64,000 nucleotides of DNA from Candidatus Limosilactobacillus merdigallinarum (lineage in GTDB: Bacteria > Bacillota > Bacilli > Lactobacillales > Lactobacillaceae). The position numbers were made by a program, and so were the translations under genes. Location of the stretch: assembly GCA_019114515.1 (NCBI GenBank), contig DXFH01000019.1, positions 1 through 64,000 on the forward strand, given 5' to 3'. Below the pieces are notes generated by a model. It worked only from the letters and a program-made list of their open reading frames with translations, did no database searches and was not told where the DNA came from. This document shows, piece by piece, positions 54,202 through 63,653 of the stretch (position 1 is its first letter; each line of letters begins with the position of its first letter).

Positions 54202-54480
54202 ATGCGATTAGATAAATTTTTAAAAGTTTCGCGGATTATTAAGCGACGTTCAGTTGCCAAACAAATTGCTGACCAGGGGCGGATTTTGATCAATGATAAA
54301 GTGGCAAAATCATCTTCGAGCGTCTCTGCTGGTGATCAGTTAACCATTAAGTTCGGCAACAAGACGGAGACAGTGAAGATTAACCGAATAGTTGAGACGA
54401 CAAAGAAGGATGAGGCTGAATCAATGTATGATATCGTGGACGAAAGCTATGAACATGATTTTGATGATGGGGTTTATTAG
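54202..54480 (+). CDS. S4-domain RNA-binding protein RqcP/YabO-like
   Basis: 92 residues. The S4 fold MRLDKFLKVSRIIKRRSVAK at the N-terminus is followed by GRILINDKVAKSS and the acidic tail DIVDESYEHDFDDG. It matches the YabO/RqcP family, which binds 50S and helps Ala-tailing in ribosome quality control. It lies between mfd and divIC, the conserved position. TGAGGAA precedes ATG 54202. Confidence 0.9.
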   Translation: MRLDKFLKVSRIIKRRSVAKQIADQGRILINDKVAKSSSSVSAGDQLTIKFGNKTETVKINRIVETTKKDEAESMYDIVDESYEHDFDDGVY

Positions 54481-54582
54481 ATTAATTGCATGATCAGTGA
54501 TTAACTAAATATCATGTATCAGAGCGTGGTGTATCATTCGCCAAAAAGTCAGACAAATTGGCGTTTGTTTGTCCTTGTCAGC

Positions 54583-54612
54583 TAGACAATTAGTCATGAA
54601 TCTTGCTATACT
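54583..54612 (+). promoter_or_regulatory. Promoter of divIC
   Basis: TAGACA, 18-nt spacer, TATACT, 35 nt before the start codon. Confidence 0.55.
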
Positions 54613-54646
54613 TTTTGTAATGATTAATTAATTGGGGACGGCATTT

Positions 54647-55015
54647 ATGAAACATCAGAAAGGCAAAGTTACGCAGATGGATACGCCCTATGTACGGGCA
54701 CATGATCAGCAGCAAAAGGAAAATCATAGCTATCGCTATCATGTGCATATGCGACGGGCAAAAATGATTTGTGCCGTCTTTGCAGTTTTGGTGTTTTTCT
54801 TTGGCATCCAAATCTGGAATAGTAAGCGGCAGTTAGCCTCGATTAACCGTGATATCGCCAGTGCACATACTGAGTTAAATCACAAAAAGGCAACCAATCG
54901 TTCTTTAAAGAAGCAGGTCAAAAAGTTGCACAATCCAGAATACCTACAGGCAATGCTGCGCGAAAAATATAACTATTATAAAGACGGCGAGACCGTTTAC
55001 CAATTCGTAAAATAG
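54647..55015 (+). CDS. divIC: Cell-division protein DivIC (FtsB-like)
   Basis: 122 residues. A basic cytoplasmic N-terminus is followed by one membrane helix (MICAVFAVLVFFFGIQIW, about residues 40-57) and an extracellular coiled coil (SINRDIASAHTELNHKKATN) ending in YKDGETVYQF. It is part of the FtsL-DivIC-DivIB septal complex. ATG 54647 follows GGGGA; the earlier TTG at 54632 has no ribosome binding site. It sits between the S4 and S1 genes. Confidence 0.9.
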   Translation: MKHQKGKVTQMDTPYVRAHDQQQKENHSYRYHVHMRRAKMICAVFAVLVFFFGIQIWNSKRQLASINRDIASAHTELNHKKATNRSLKKQVKKLHNPEYLQAMLREKYNYYKDGETVYQFVK

Positions 55016-55031
55016 GTTAGATTAAGCTATC

Positions 55032-55062
55032 AAAAAAGCTGGTTGTAGAGACCAGCTTTTTT
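55032..55062 (+). terminator. Intrinsic terminator after divIC
   Basis: AAAAAAGCTGGT stem with ACCAGCTTTTTT around a 7-nt loop. Confidence 0.9.
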
Positions 55063-55089
55063 ATTTAGTAATAATTTTTACACAATAGC

Positions 55090-55139
55090 GGGGGATTCGA
55101 GGGGCTTTATTGCAAGCCCTCCAATGTCTGGTAATCCCC
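55090..55139 (+). repeat. Nested inverted repeat upstream of the S1 protein gene
   Basis: Outer arms GGGGATT / AATCCCC enclose an inner hairpin GGGCTT / AAGCCC. No T-run follows. It lies just before TATACT (55163-55168), so it is outside the transcript of the S1 gene or forms a separate element. Confidence 0.5.
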
Positions 55140-55212
55140 TTAAATTAGGTGCGCAAGTATGCTATACTGTTTACTAATTGATTTAATCTACAATAGGAGG
55201 ATTTCCTAGTTC

Positions 55213-55707
55213 ATGACTGTTGAAGTTGGGTCCAAAATTAAGGGTAAGGTTTCAGGAATTACCAATTTTGGTGCCTTTGTTGATTTTGGCGATCACGAGA
55301 CCGGTTTAGTACACATTAGCCAGGTTTCTGATCGCTTCGTTAAGGATATTCATGATGTGCTCTCCGTCGGTGACGAAGTTGAGGCTAAGGTGATTAAAGT
55401 CGCTGATGATGGGAAGATTGCTTTGTCAATGAAGAAGCTGCAAGACGAAGAGCACGGTGGTCGTCACGAACACCAGCAGCATTGTGACTATCACGATCAC
55501 CGGGAAAATGATCACCAGAACTTTGAGCATCATCGTCCGCGTTACCACCACGAACGCCGCGGCTACAATGCTCTGGATGGCGATCGTGGCAACGAGCACT
55601 TTAACGATATGCTTGCAAATTATATGAAAGAAAGCGAATCACGTCTATCCACACTAAAACGTCAAACTGATGGTAAGCGTGGTGGCCGTGGTGGCCGGCG
55701 GAGCTAA
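55213..55707 (+). CDS. S1-domain RNA-binding protein with His-rich tail (YabR-like)
   Basis: 164 residues. A single S1 domain (VEVGSKIKGKVSGITNFGAF through IALSMKKLQ, residues 4-79) is followed by a His/Arg/Asp-rich stretch (about 85-120, 14 or more His) and a Gly/Arg end RGGRGGRRS. Single-S1 proteins of this type, YabR and GSP13, associate with ribosomes. AGGAGGA lies 10 nt before ATG 55213. The stop overlaps the tilS start (TAATG). Confidence 0.87.
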   Translation: MTVEVGSKIKGKVSGITNFGAFVDFGDHETGLVHISQVSDRFVKDIHDVLSVGDEVEAKVIKVADDGKIALSMKKLQDEEHGGRHEHQQHCDYHDHRENDHQNFEHHRPRYHHERRGYNALDGDRGNEHFNDMLANYMKESESRLSTLKRQTDGKRGGRGGRRS

Positions 55708-57080
55708 TGACACCGCTAGTTCAACGCTTGCAGCGGTGCCTAAATGGGTGCCGCTTTTTTAGTCCCCAGTCAACAGTGGTCGTGGCAGTGTCGACCGGGG
55801 TGGACTCAATGGTCTTATTAACAGCTCTACAGAAATTGCTACCGGCGACGCAAATTGTGGTGGCCCATGTTAATCATCATCTCCGCTCACAGAGTAAGAT
55901 TGAAGAAGAATACATGCGTGAATACTGCCATACGCACCATTTGCAATTAATGGTTGACGAATGGGGTGACCACCCTGATCACGGTATTGAAGCGGCCGCG
56001 CGTGAAGAGCGTTATCGTTTTTTTGCTCATGTTTTGCGTGTTGCACATGCCAATATCTTACTGTTAGCACACCAGCGCGATGAATTAGTCGAAACGATGC
56101 TGATGCAGCTGTTACGCGGCGGTCGGATTGACCAATTAATGGGTATCTCTTCTAAGCGTCAATTTGAAAATGGGCAGTTAACAATTCTGCGGCCATGGCT
56201 GGATGTGACTAAACAGGAATTGATTGCCTTTGCTAAGGAACATCAGGTGAGATGGTACGAGGATAGTACCAATCAAGAGGATGAGACGCTGCGTAATCGT
56301 TTTCGTAATCATTACATTCCGGCAATGATGAAGGAAAATGAGCGTTTTAAAGATCATTGCATTGATTACCGTGCACAGCTCGAAGATTTGTTGGCAATTA
56401 GGGATGAGTACTTGCAGGTGATTTGGGAAAAGGTAGTCCAAAAAGATCAGCTGCAAATAACGGTTTGGCAATCTTTAAGCACAGCGCTTCGACGAGCAGT
56501 CCTCGTTAAATGGCTAGACCAAAGAGGGGCCTTTCAAGTTAATGCAGAGATGCTGGCCAATTTGACAGATTGGTTAGCGAATTCCAAAAAGCCGAGTGGC
56601 AGGATGCAAATTTGCCATCAAAAGCAGTTCATAAAGAACTATTCAACCGCAAAAATAGAAAATGTTCCGAAATTAGTGATGAATTCCGAGCCATTTGCAG
56701 AAACTGTGGTAAAATTTGACCAATGGAAAAGGCTGAATGAGGAAAATGAGTGTTTGATCAGTCACAACAAGCAGATAGAAGGACTTGTGCCAGTAGCAGA
56801 AATGTGGTTGCAAAAAGATCAATTGCCGCTAAAGTGGCGACTGGTGCATGATCATGATCGTCTGCGTTTAAAGGGTGGTAATCATCAATCAGTAAGGCGT
56901 TTGTTGATTAACAGCAAGCTTTCGCGATCAAAACGCAACGATGTAATGGTATTAGCTGACCATCAAGATGAGGTGCTGTGGGTACCTCCACTAAAAACAG
57001 CCTGGCTTGATCGCACACCGTTTGCCCATCAGTCACCGATCGTAACTTACCTGTACCGAAGAAAGAGGAAACAAAAATGA
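55707..57080 (+). CDS. tilS: tRNA(Ile)-lysidine synthase
   Basis: 457 residues. It converts C34 of tRNA-Ile2 (CAU) to lysidine so that AUA is read as Ile. The PP-loop reads VAVSTGVDSMVLL (about residues 25-37) where SGGxDS is usual, so the second loop Gly is kept and the first is Thr. AAREERYRFF and the DxTN segment YEDSTNQ (about 187) are present, followed by TilS C-terminal domains. ATG 55707 overlaps the S1 gene stop; hpt overlaps its end by 4 nt. Confidence 0.92.
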   Translation: MTPLVQRLQRCLNGCRFFSPQSTVVVAVSTGVDSMVLLTALQKLLPATQIVVAHVNHHLRSQSKIEEEYMREYCHTHHLQLMVDEWGDHPDHGIEAAAREERYRFFAHVLRVAHANILLLAHQRDELVETMLMQLLRGGRIDQLMGISSKRQFENGQLTILRPWLDVTKQELIAFAKEHQVRWYEDSTNQEDETLRNRFRNHYIPAMMKENERFKDHCIDYRAQLEDLLAIRDEYLQVIWEKVVQKDQLQITVWQSLSTALRRAVLVKWLDQRGAFQVNAEMLANLTDWLANSKKPSGRMQICHQKQFIKNYSTAKIENVPKLVMNSEPFAETVVKFDQWKRLNEENECLISHNKQIEGLVPVAEMWLQKDQLPLKWRLVHDHDRLRLKGGNHQSVRRLLINSKLSRSKRNDVMVLADHQDEVLWVPPLKTAWLDRTPFAHQSPIVTYLYRRKRKQK

Positions 57081-57634
57081 TGTTGGATAAGGATATTGAA
57101 CGTGTCATTTACAGCCGCGATCAGATTCAGCAACGGGTCAAGGAATTAGGACAACAGCTTACCCATGACTATGCCGGCAACAAGAACCTGGTAGTAGTCG
57201 ATGTGCTTACGGGGGCCAGCCTGTTTACCATCGACCTGTTGGAACAAATGGATGTTTATTGCCGGATGGACTTCGTGGATGTGTCAAGTTATAAGGGTGG
57301 TACATCTTCGACCGGGACAGTCACTTTACTGCACGACTTAAAGAATGACATTAAGGGCAAGGATGTGCTGATCTGTGAAGACATCGTTGACACCGGGCGG
57401 ACATTGAAGTTCCTGATGGACTTGTTAGATGGCCGCGGTGCAAACAGTATCAAGGTGTGCACAATGCTCGACAAGCCATCTGGTCGTTTAGTAGATGTGA
57501 AGGCTGATTACGTGGGATTCGATGTTCCCAACGAATTTTTGGTCGGTTATGGGCTTGATTATGACGGCTATTATCGGAACCTGCCATATGTGGGTGTTTT
57601 GAAGCAAGAAGTTTACACCCATCATGATGACTAA
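57077..57634 (+). CDS. hpt: Hypoxanthine phosphoribosyltransferase
   Basis: 185 residues. It salvages hypoxanthine and guanine with PRPP. The PRPP loop is EDIVDTGRTL (about residues 101-110); the flexible loop DVSSYKGGTSSTG and the C-terminal DYDGYYRNLPYVG are standard. The usual LKGA segment reads LTGA, replacing a Lys that normally contacts pyrophosphate. GAGG precedes tandem ATGs at 57077 and 57080. tilS-hpt-ftsH order is conserved in Firmicutes. Confidence 0.93.
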   Translation: MMLDKDIERVIYSRDQIQQRVKELGQQLTHDYAGNKNLVVVDVLTGASLFTIDLLEQMDVYCRMDFVDVSSYKGGTSSTGTVTLLHDLKNDIKGKDVLICEDIVDTGRTLKFLMDLLDGRGANSIKVCTMLDKPSGRLVDVKADYVGFDVPNEFLVGYGLDYDGYYRNLPYVGVLKQEVYTHHDD

Positions 57635-57662
57635 TTGATAGTCAAAGATGGTCAAGTATGCT
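57635..57662 (+). promoter_or_regulatory. Possible promoter of ftsH
   Basis: TTGATA at 57635-57640, 16-nt spacer, TATGCT at 57657-57662. The gap between hpt and ftsH is 73 nt, enough for a local promoter. Confidence 0.35.
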
Positions 57663-57707
57663 AAGATAAGGCCATTGTAAATTTTAACTGTGAGGTGGGA
57701 AGTTGTT

Positions 57708-59906
57708 ATGAACAATAATCGCAGAAACAACGGATTTACTCATAACGTTCTCTTCTATGCAGTAATATTCTTGTGCATTATGGGGATTGTTTACTACTTC
57801 TTTGGTGGTAACGAAGGATCCGGCCATAGCAAGAATGTGTCGCAAAGCGAATTTGTATCTGAGCTGAAGAGCAATAAGGTGAAGAGCTTCCAGCTCCAGC
57901 CGAATGGTGGTGTCTACAAGATTACCGGTACTTACCGCAAGCCACAATCAGTAGGCAGCAGTAACCAAGGTGGTTTCTCTTTGCTGAATCAAAAAGGTTC
58001 GACAACCACCAGCTTCCAAAGTTCAGTTTTGCAAAGCGACGTTACCATTTCGCAGCTGCACCGTTATGCTGATAAGGACAATGTGACGGTTTCAACCAAG
58101 CCGGAAGAGTCCAACAGCATTTGGGTGAACCTGCTGATTACGGTAGTGCCGATCCTGATCATGGTCTTTTTCTTCTATATGATGATGGGCCAAGCTGGTC
58201 AGGGTGGTGGCGGCCGTGGCGTGATGAACTTCGGTAAGACGCACGTTAAGCCATCAAATGCAAAAGAAAACAAGGTTCGCTTCTCCGACGTTGCTGGGGA
58301 AGAGGAAGAAAAACAGGAATTAGTCGAAGTTGTTGAATTCCTGAAGAACCCAAAGAAATTTATGCGCTTAGGTGCTAAGATTCCATCTGGTGTTCTACTG
58401 GAGGGTCCTCCGGGTACTGGTAAGACCCTGTTAGCACGGGCCGTTGCCGGTGAAGCCGGTGTACCATTCTACTCAATTTCTGGTTCTGACTTCGTTGAAA
58501 TGTTTGTCGGTGTTGGTGCCAGCCGTGTGCGGGATCTTTTCGAAACCGCAAAGAAGAACGCACCATCAATTATCTTCATTGATGAAATTGATGCCGTTGG
58601 TCGTCGGCGTGGCAGTGGCATTGGCGGTGGTCACGATGAACGTGAACAAACGCTGAACCAATTACTGGTTGAAATGGACGGTTTCCAAGGCGATGAAGGT
58701 GTTATCGTTATTGCCGCTACCAACCGTTCTGATGTCTTGGACCCAGCCTTACTGCGTCCAGGTCGTTTTGACCGGAAAATTCTGGTTGGCCGTCCTGACG
58801 TCAAGGGTCGTGAAGCAATTCTGCGGGTTCACGCGAAGAATAAGCCATTGGCACCAGATGTTGATCTGAAGGAAATTGCCAAGCAGACGCCTGGATTTGT
58901 GGGTGCCGATTTGGCTAACCTGCTAAATGAAGCTGCCTTGCTGGCTGCACGGCGGAATAAGGATCAAATCGATGCGTCTGATATGGATGAAGCTGAAGAT
59001 CGGGTTATTGCTGGTCCAGCTAAACGTGATCGGGTCGTTTCACCAGAAGAACGGCGGACGGTTGCTTTCCACGAAGCCGGTCACACGATTGTTGGTCTGG
59101 TATTGAACGATGCGCGGGTTGTTCACAAGGTAACCATTGTGCCGCGTGGCCGTGCCGGTGGGTACGCAATTATGCTGCCTAAGGAAGACCAGATGCTGAT
59201 GAGCAAGAAGAATGCTGAGGAGCAGATTGCCGGTTTGATGGGTGGTCGTGCGGCCGAAGAATTAATCTTCAAGTCACAATCATCCGGTGCATCGAATGAC
59301 TTTGAACAAGCTACGCAGATTGCACGTGCCATGGTCACCCAATATGGGATGAGTGATAAGATTGGTCCGGTTGAACTGCAGAGTTCTGGTCAAGTCTTCA
59401 CTGGTCAGGGTTATGATCAATCACCATACTCGCAAGAAACGGCAGCATTGATTGATCAAGAAGTACGGCGGATCTTGGTTCAGGGTCATGAGCAAGCCTT
59501 GCATATCATTGAGACGCACCGTGAACAGCACAAGCTAATTGCGGAAGCATTGCTGAAGTACGAAACGTTGGATGAAAAGCAGATTCTTAGTCTGTACAAG
59601 ACGGGGAAGATGCCGGAACACGACGTGGAAGCAGCTAGTGCTGAACAGCGGGCAACCACTTTTGAAGAAGCTAAGCGTGAATTGGAGCGCCGTGAAAATG
59701 AAAAGGATCGGCGTAACAAAGAGAATGAACAAAAGCGTCTGATTGAACAGAATGAAAGCAGCCATGCACAAGAGATTCAAGACTTGCAGCCGGCTGAAAG
59801 TGATCAGGCAGAAGCACCACAATCTGCTGATAATGGCAATGAAAACACTAGTGATAGTGCCCAGAGCAGCGAGCAGAATGATCATTCTGACGATCCACAA
59901 GCTTAA
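57708..59906 (+). CDS. ftsH: ATP-dependent zinc metalloprotease FtsH
   Basis: 732 residues, membrane-bound AAA+ protease. Two membrane helices (about 12-30 and 137-158) flank an extracellular domain. Walker A is GPPGTGKT (about 228), Walker [34 protein letters not shown] and zinc site HEAGH (about 452). The last about 100 residues are a Glu/Gln/Ser-rich disordered tail. GAGGTGGG lies upstream of ATG 57708. It is ended by a strong terminator. Confidence 0.96.
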   Translation: MNNNRRNNGFTHNVLFYAVIFLCIMGIVYYFFGGNEGSGHSKNVSQSEFVSELKSNKVKSFQLQPNGGVYKITGTYRKPQSVGSSNQGGFSLLNQKGSTTTSFQSSVLQSDVTISQLHRYADKDNVTVSTKPEESNSIWVNLLITVVPILIMVFFFYMMMGQAGQGGGGRGVMNFGKTHVKPSNAKENKVRFSDVAGEEEEKQELVEVVEFLKNPKKFMRLGAKIPSGVLLEGPPGTGKTLLARAVAGEAGVPFYSISGSDFVEMFVGVGASRVRDLFETAKKNAPSIIFIDEIDAVGRRRGSGIGGGHDEREQTLNQLLVEMDGFQGDEGVIVIAATNRSDVLDPALLRPGRFDRKILVGRPDVKGREAILRVHAKNKPLAPDVDLKEIAKQTPGFVGADLANLLNEAALLAARRNKDQIDASDMDEAEDRVIAGPAKRDRVVSPEERRTVAFHEAGHTIVGLVLNDARVVHKVTIVPRGRAGGYAIMLPKEDQMLMSKKNAEEQIAGLMGGRAAEELIFKSQSSGASNDFEQATQIARAMVTQYGMSDKIGPVELQSSGQVFTGQGYDQSPYSQETAALIDQEVRRILVQGHEQALHIIETHREQHKLIAEALLKYETLDEKQILSLYKTGKMPEHDVEAASAEQRATTFEEAKRELERRENEKDRRNKENEQKRLIEQNESSHAQEIQDLQPAESDQAEAPQSADNGNENTSDSAQSSEQNDHSDDPQA

Positions 59907-59967
59907 AATGAATTGGAATTCAGACAATAGTCGTTTACGACTTCGTTGACAAATCCCGCGAGCATGA

Positions 59968-60016
59968 ATTGGGCCCAAGCGTTCGGTAGATCCGAACACT
60001 TGGGCCCATTTATTTA
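59968..60016 (+). terminator. Terminator after ftsH
   Basis: TGGGCCCAAG-GTTCGG stem with CCGAAC-CTTGGGCCCA, tail ATTTATTTA. Confidence 0.82.
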
Positions 60017-60125
60017 CTATGCCGCGTTGTGGTATTTGCAATTACATAGGATTAATGTCCTAGTTCCTTTTTATTTTGGCAAAATTGTTTACAATAACTA
60101 TTGATAACATGCAAAGGAGAAAAAC

Positions 60126-61019
60126 ATGGCTGACGATTATTTAGTAAAAAGCGTTGCTGAACACGGCATGTTTCGGGCATACGCCGTGCGCGCAACTAAT
60201 TTAGTAGAAGAAGCACATAAGATTCACGATACCTGGTCGACCGCTTCTGCCGCATTTGGCCGGGCACTAATCGGGACATTACTGTTATCAACTTCTGGCT
60301 TGCAGGCTAAGGAAGGAATGACAGTCAAAATTCAAGGTAACGGTCCTATCGGCTACATGGTAATCGATGGTACTTCAAAGGGGACGGTAAAGGGTTACCT
60401 GCATAACCCTCACGTTAACCTGCCACTAAACGCTAAAGGCAAGATTGATGTTTCTGGTGGTGTTGGCAAGGAAGGGACACTGTCAGTCACCAAGATGGCT
60501 CCAGATGACAAAACGCCTTATACGGGGCAAGTTAACCTGGTATCTGGTGAACTGGGTGATGACTTTACTTATTACCTGGCACAGTCAGAACAAATCCCTT
60601 CATCAATGGGACTGTCCGTCTTTGTTGATGAACATGATGATGTTACGATGGCGGGGGGCTTCCTTGTCCAAGTGCTGCCAGGCGCAAGCTATGAGCAAAT
60701 CAGTGGCTTGGAGAAATCTATCAAATCGTTGCCGCTAGTTTCCTCCATGCTACGGGAAGGTAAAACGCCGGAAGATATCTTACGGTTAATCTTTAAGGGG
60801 CAAGATTTAAAGATCTTGGATAAGATGCCGGTTGCCTATCATTGCGACTGCAGCAAGGAACGTTTTGCCAATGCCTTAGCCAGCGTCAACAAGAAGGACT
60901 TGGAAGTCATGATTGAACAAGACCATGGGGCCGAGGCCGTTTGTCAGTTCTGTGGCAAGAAATATCATTTTGATGAGGATGAACTGAAAAAGTTGCTTAA
61001 ACGTTCAGAGAGCAAGTAG
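60126..61019 (+). CDS. hslO: Redox-regulated chaperone Hsp33
   Basis: 297 residues, cytoplasmic holdase activated by oxidation. The four zinc/redox cysteines are present as CDC (about residues 239-241) and CQFC (about 273-276). Upstream motifs are AFGRALIGTLLLSTSGLQ and GNGPIGYMVIDG. AAAGGAGA precedes ATG 60126. It heads hslO-dusB-lysS, the conserved arrangement after ftsH. Confidence 0.95.
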   Translation: MADDYLVKSVAEHGMFRAYAVRATNLVEEAHKIHDTWSTASAAFGRALIGTLLLSTSGLQAKEGMTVKIQGNGPIGYMVIDGTSKGTVKGYLHNPHVNLPLNAKGKIDVSGGVGKEGTLSVTKMAPDDKTPYTGQVNLVSGELGDDFTYYLAQSEQIPSSMGLSVFVDEHDDVTMAGGFLVQVLPGASYEQISGLEKSIKSLPLVSSMLREGKTPEDILRLIFKGQDLKILDKMPVAYHCDCSKERFANALASVNKKDLEVMIEQDHGAEAVCQFCGKKYHFDEDELKKLLKRSESK

Positions 61020-61086
61020 GAGCGACTTGCCAGTTTTGTTTTTACTGAGCTACAATAATTTTATTAGACGCAAGAGGGGGAACGAG

Positions 61087-62094
61087 ATGGAATGGCACAT
61101 CGGGGACATTACAATCCCTAACCAGGTAGTAGTTGCACCGATGGCTGGTGTGACCAACAAAGCTTTCCGGGTGATCTGTAAAAAGTTCGGTGCGGGTTAC
61201 GTCGTCTGTGAAATGATTTCTGACCGTGGTATCATGTACCGCAACAAGAAGACATTATCGATGATGACAGTAGATCCACATGAGCATCCAATGGGCATTC
61301 AGATCTTCGGTGGCACTAAGGAAACATTAGTCCAGGCAGCGAAATTTGTTGATGAAAATACGGATGCGGACGTAATCGACATCAATATGGGTTGTCCGGT
61401 TAACAAAGTGGTTAATACTGATGCTGGTGCACGCTGGCTGTTGAATCCGGATAAAGTTTACGAGATGGTTTCATACGTAGTCGATGCAGTTAAAAAACCC
61501 GTGACGGTTAAAATGCGGACGGGCTGGGACGACCAGCATATCTTTGCTGTAAAGAATGCCTTAGCAGCTGAACGTGCTGGTGCCTCTGCAATCGCAATGC
61601 ATGGTCGGACTCGCAAACAGATGTATTCAGGACATTCCGATTGGCACATTTTACATGACGTTGCTCAGGAATTACATATTCCATTTATGGGCAATGGTGA
61701 TGTAAAAACACCAGAAGATGCCAAGCGGATGCTTGATGAAGTCGGTTGTGATGCCGTCATGATCGGCCGGGCAGCAATGGGGAACCCATGGATGCTGACG
61801 CGGACAGTTCATTACCTAGAAACCGGTGAACTACTGCCAGAAGCAACACCGGAACAGAAAATCAAAACTGCCAAAGAACACCTGGCGGCATTATGTGACT
61901 TGAAGGGTGAATATGTTGGTATTCGTGAGTTCCGTGGACAGGCCGCATATTACCTGAAAGGCATCCCGCGTTCAGCCCGGACGAAAGTTGCTTTAATGTC
62001 TGCAACTACCCAAGCAGAAGCGGATGATTTGTTTGACCGTTTTTTGGATAAGTATGAAGAACACCAAGCTATGAAAGCTGCAAGAACACATTAG
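61087..62094 (+). CDS. dusB: tRNA-dihydrouridine synthase B
   Basis: 335 residues, FMN-dependent TIM-barrel enzyme that reduces uridines in tRNA D-loops. Motifs are [13 protein letters not shown] (about 18), the catalytic Cys in [10 protein letters not shown] (about 104), [12 protein letters not shown] (about 173) and GNGDV. AGAGGGGGAA precedes ATG 61087. The frame opens earlier at 61027 without a ribosome binding site. lysS follows 13 nt later. Confidence 0.93.
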   Translation: MEWHIGDITIPNQVVVAPMAGVTNKAFRVICKKFGAGYVVCEMISDRGIMYRNKKTLSMMTVDPHEHPMGIQIFGGTKETLVQAAKFVDENTDADVIDINMGCPVNKVVNTDAGARWLLNPDKVYEMVSYVVDAVKKPVTVKMRTGWDDQHIFAVKNALAAERAGASAIAMHGRTRKQMYSGHSDWHILHDVAQELHIPFMGNGDVKTPEDAKRMLDEVGCDAVMIGRAAMGNPWMLTRTVHYLETGELLPEATPEQKIKTAKEHLAALCDLKGEYVGIREFRGQAAYYLKGIPRSARTKVALMSATTQAEADDLFDRFLDKYEEHQAMKAARTH

Positions 62095-62107
62095 GAGGAT
62101 TTTTTTA

Positions 62108-63604
62108 ATGGGAGAAGAGAAGCTCAATGATCAAATGATCGTGCGTCGTCAAAAGATGCAGGACCTGCGCGATAAGGGAATTGATCCGTTTGGACACCGT
62201 TTTGACCCAGACCACGATATTTCTTCAGATATTCACGCTAAGTACGACAACTATAACAGCGACCTGTTAGCTAAGGAACAGAATATGGTGACGGTTGCCG
62301 GCCGTATGATTGCTAAGCGGGGCAGTGGTAAGACTAGCTTTGCTGACCTGCTTGATCGTGGTGGCAAGATCCAATTCTATGTACGTAAGGATATTGTCGG
62401 CGATGATGATTACCAAGTATTTAAGGATTCCGATATCGGTGACTTCTGGGGCATTACCGGTGACCTGTTTAAGACCCGTGCCGGTGAATTGACGATTCGG
62501 GCACGCAAGATTACCTTCTTGACGAAGGCATTGCGTCCGCTGCCAGATAAGTACCATGGCTTGTCAGACCCTGAACTGGTTTACCGTCAACGTTACTTGG
62601 ATCTGATTACTAACCGGGATAGCTTTGATCGTTTCATTACGCGGACAAAGATTATCAAGGCTATCCGGCGTTACATGGATGAAAATCAGTTTACTGAAGT
62701 GGAAACACCAATTTTGGAAAACGTTGCCTCTGGTGCCGAAGCACGTCCATTTATCACTCACCACAACGCTTTAAATATTGATATGTACCTGCGGATTGCC
62801 ACTGAACTGCGCTTGAAGCGACTGATTGTTGGTGGTATGGAACGGGTTTATGAACTCGGTCGGGTATTCCGGAATGAAGGAATGGACCCATACCACAACC
62901 CTGAGTTTGACACGATGGAAACCTACGCTGCCTACTTTGACTTTAATGATGTCATGGATGAAACGGAAGGTATCTTTAAGGCAGCCGCTAAGGAAGTTAC
63001 TAATGACCTGAAAATTACCTACCAAGGCACTGAACTGGACTTTAGCAAGCCATTTGCCCGGATGCACATGGTAGACGCCATTAAGAAGTACACGGGAGTC
63101 GACTTCTGGCAGGAGATGAGCGTAGAAGATGCGCGGAAGCTGGCTGACGAACACGGTGTAGAATACGAAAGCTGGTGGAAGGTTGGCCATATCATCAATG
63201 CCTTCTTTGAAACCTTGGTTCAAGATAAGCTGCAACAGCCAATCTTTATCTATGGTCATCCGAAGGAAATTTCACCATTAGCACACATTAATCGTGATGA
63301 TCATCGGTTCACTGATCGTTTTGAACTTTACATTCTTGGTAAGGAATACGCTAATGCCTTTACTGAACTAAACGACCCAATTGACCAACGGCAGCGTTTT
63401 GAAGCCGAAGCTAAGGAACACGCTGAAGGTAACGATGAATACCAGCCAATTGATGAGGACTTTGTCGAAGCCCTGGAATACGGTATGCCACCGACGGGCG
63501 GTCTTGGTGTCGGCATTGACCGGTTGGTAATGCTGATGACGGATGCTAAGTCCATTCGTGACGTACTCTTCTTCCCAACGATGCGGCCGAAGAAGGACAA
63601 CTAA
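62108..63604 (+). CDS. lysS: Lysyl-tRNA synthetase, class II
   Basis: 498 residues. An N-terminal anticodon-binding OB domain ([20 protein letters not shown], about 58) precedes the class II core, with motif 2 [16 protein letters not shown] (about 255) and motif 3 [12 protein letters not shown] (about 467). TAGGAGGA precedes ATG 62108. It is the last gene of the hslO operon, ended by a clear terminator. No T-box is seen. Confidence 0.97.
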   Translation: MGEEKLNDQMIVRRQKMQDLRDKGIDPFGHRFDPDHDISSDIHAKYDNYNSDLLAKEQNMVTVAGRMIAKRGSGKTSFADLLDRGGKIQFYVRKDIVGDDDYQVFKDSDIGDFWGITGDLFKTRAGELTIRARKITFLTKALRPLPDKYHGLSDPELVYRQRYLDLITNRDSFDRFITRTKIIKAIRRYMDENQFTEVETPILENVASGAEARPFITHHNALNIDMYLRIATELRLKRLIVGGMERVYELGRVFRNEGMDPYHNPEFDTMETYAAYFDFNDVMDETEGIFKAAAKEVTNDLKITYQGTELDFSKPFARMHMVDAIKKYTGVDFWQEMSVEDARKLADEHGVEYESWWKVGHIINAFFETLVQDKLQQPIFIYGHPKEISPLAHINRDDHRFTDRFELYILGKEYANAFTELNDPIDQRQRFEAEAKEHAEGNDEYQPIDEDFVEALEYGMPPTGGLGVGIDRLVMLMTDAKSIRDVLFFPTMRPKKDN

Positions 63605-63624
63605 TATCCAATTTAATAGATAAG

Positions 63625-63653
63625 AAAAAGACGAGGAGATTCCTCGTCTTTTT
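63625..63653 (+). terminator. Intrinsic terminator after lysS
   Basis: AAAAAGACGAGGA stem with TCCTCGTCTTTTT and a 3-nt loop. Confidence 0.92.
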
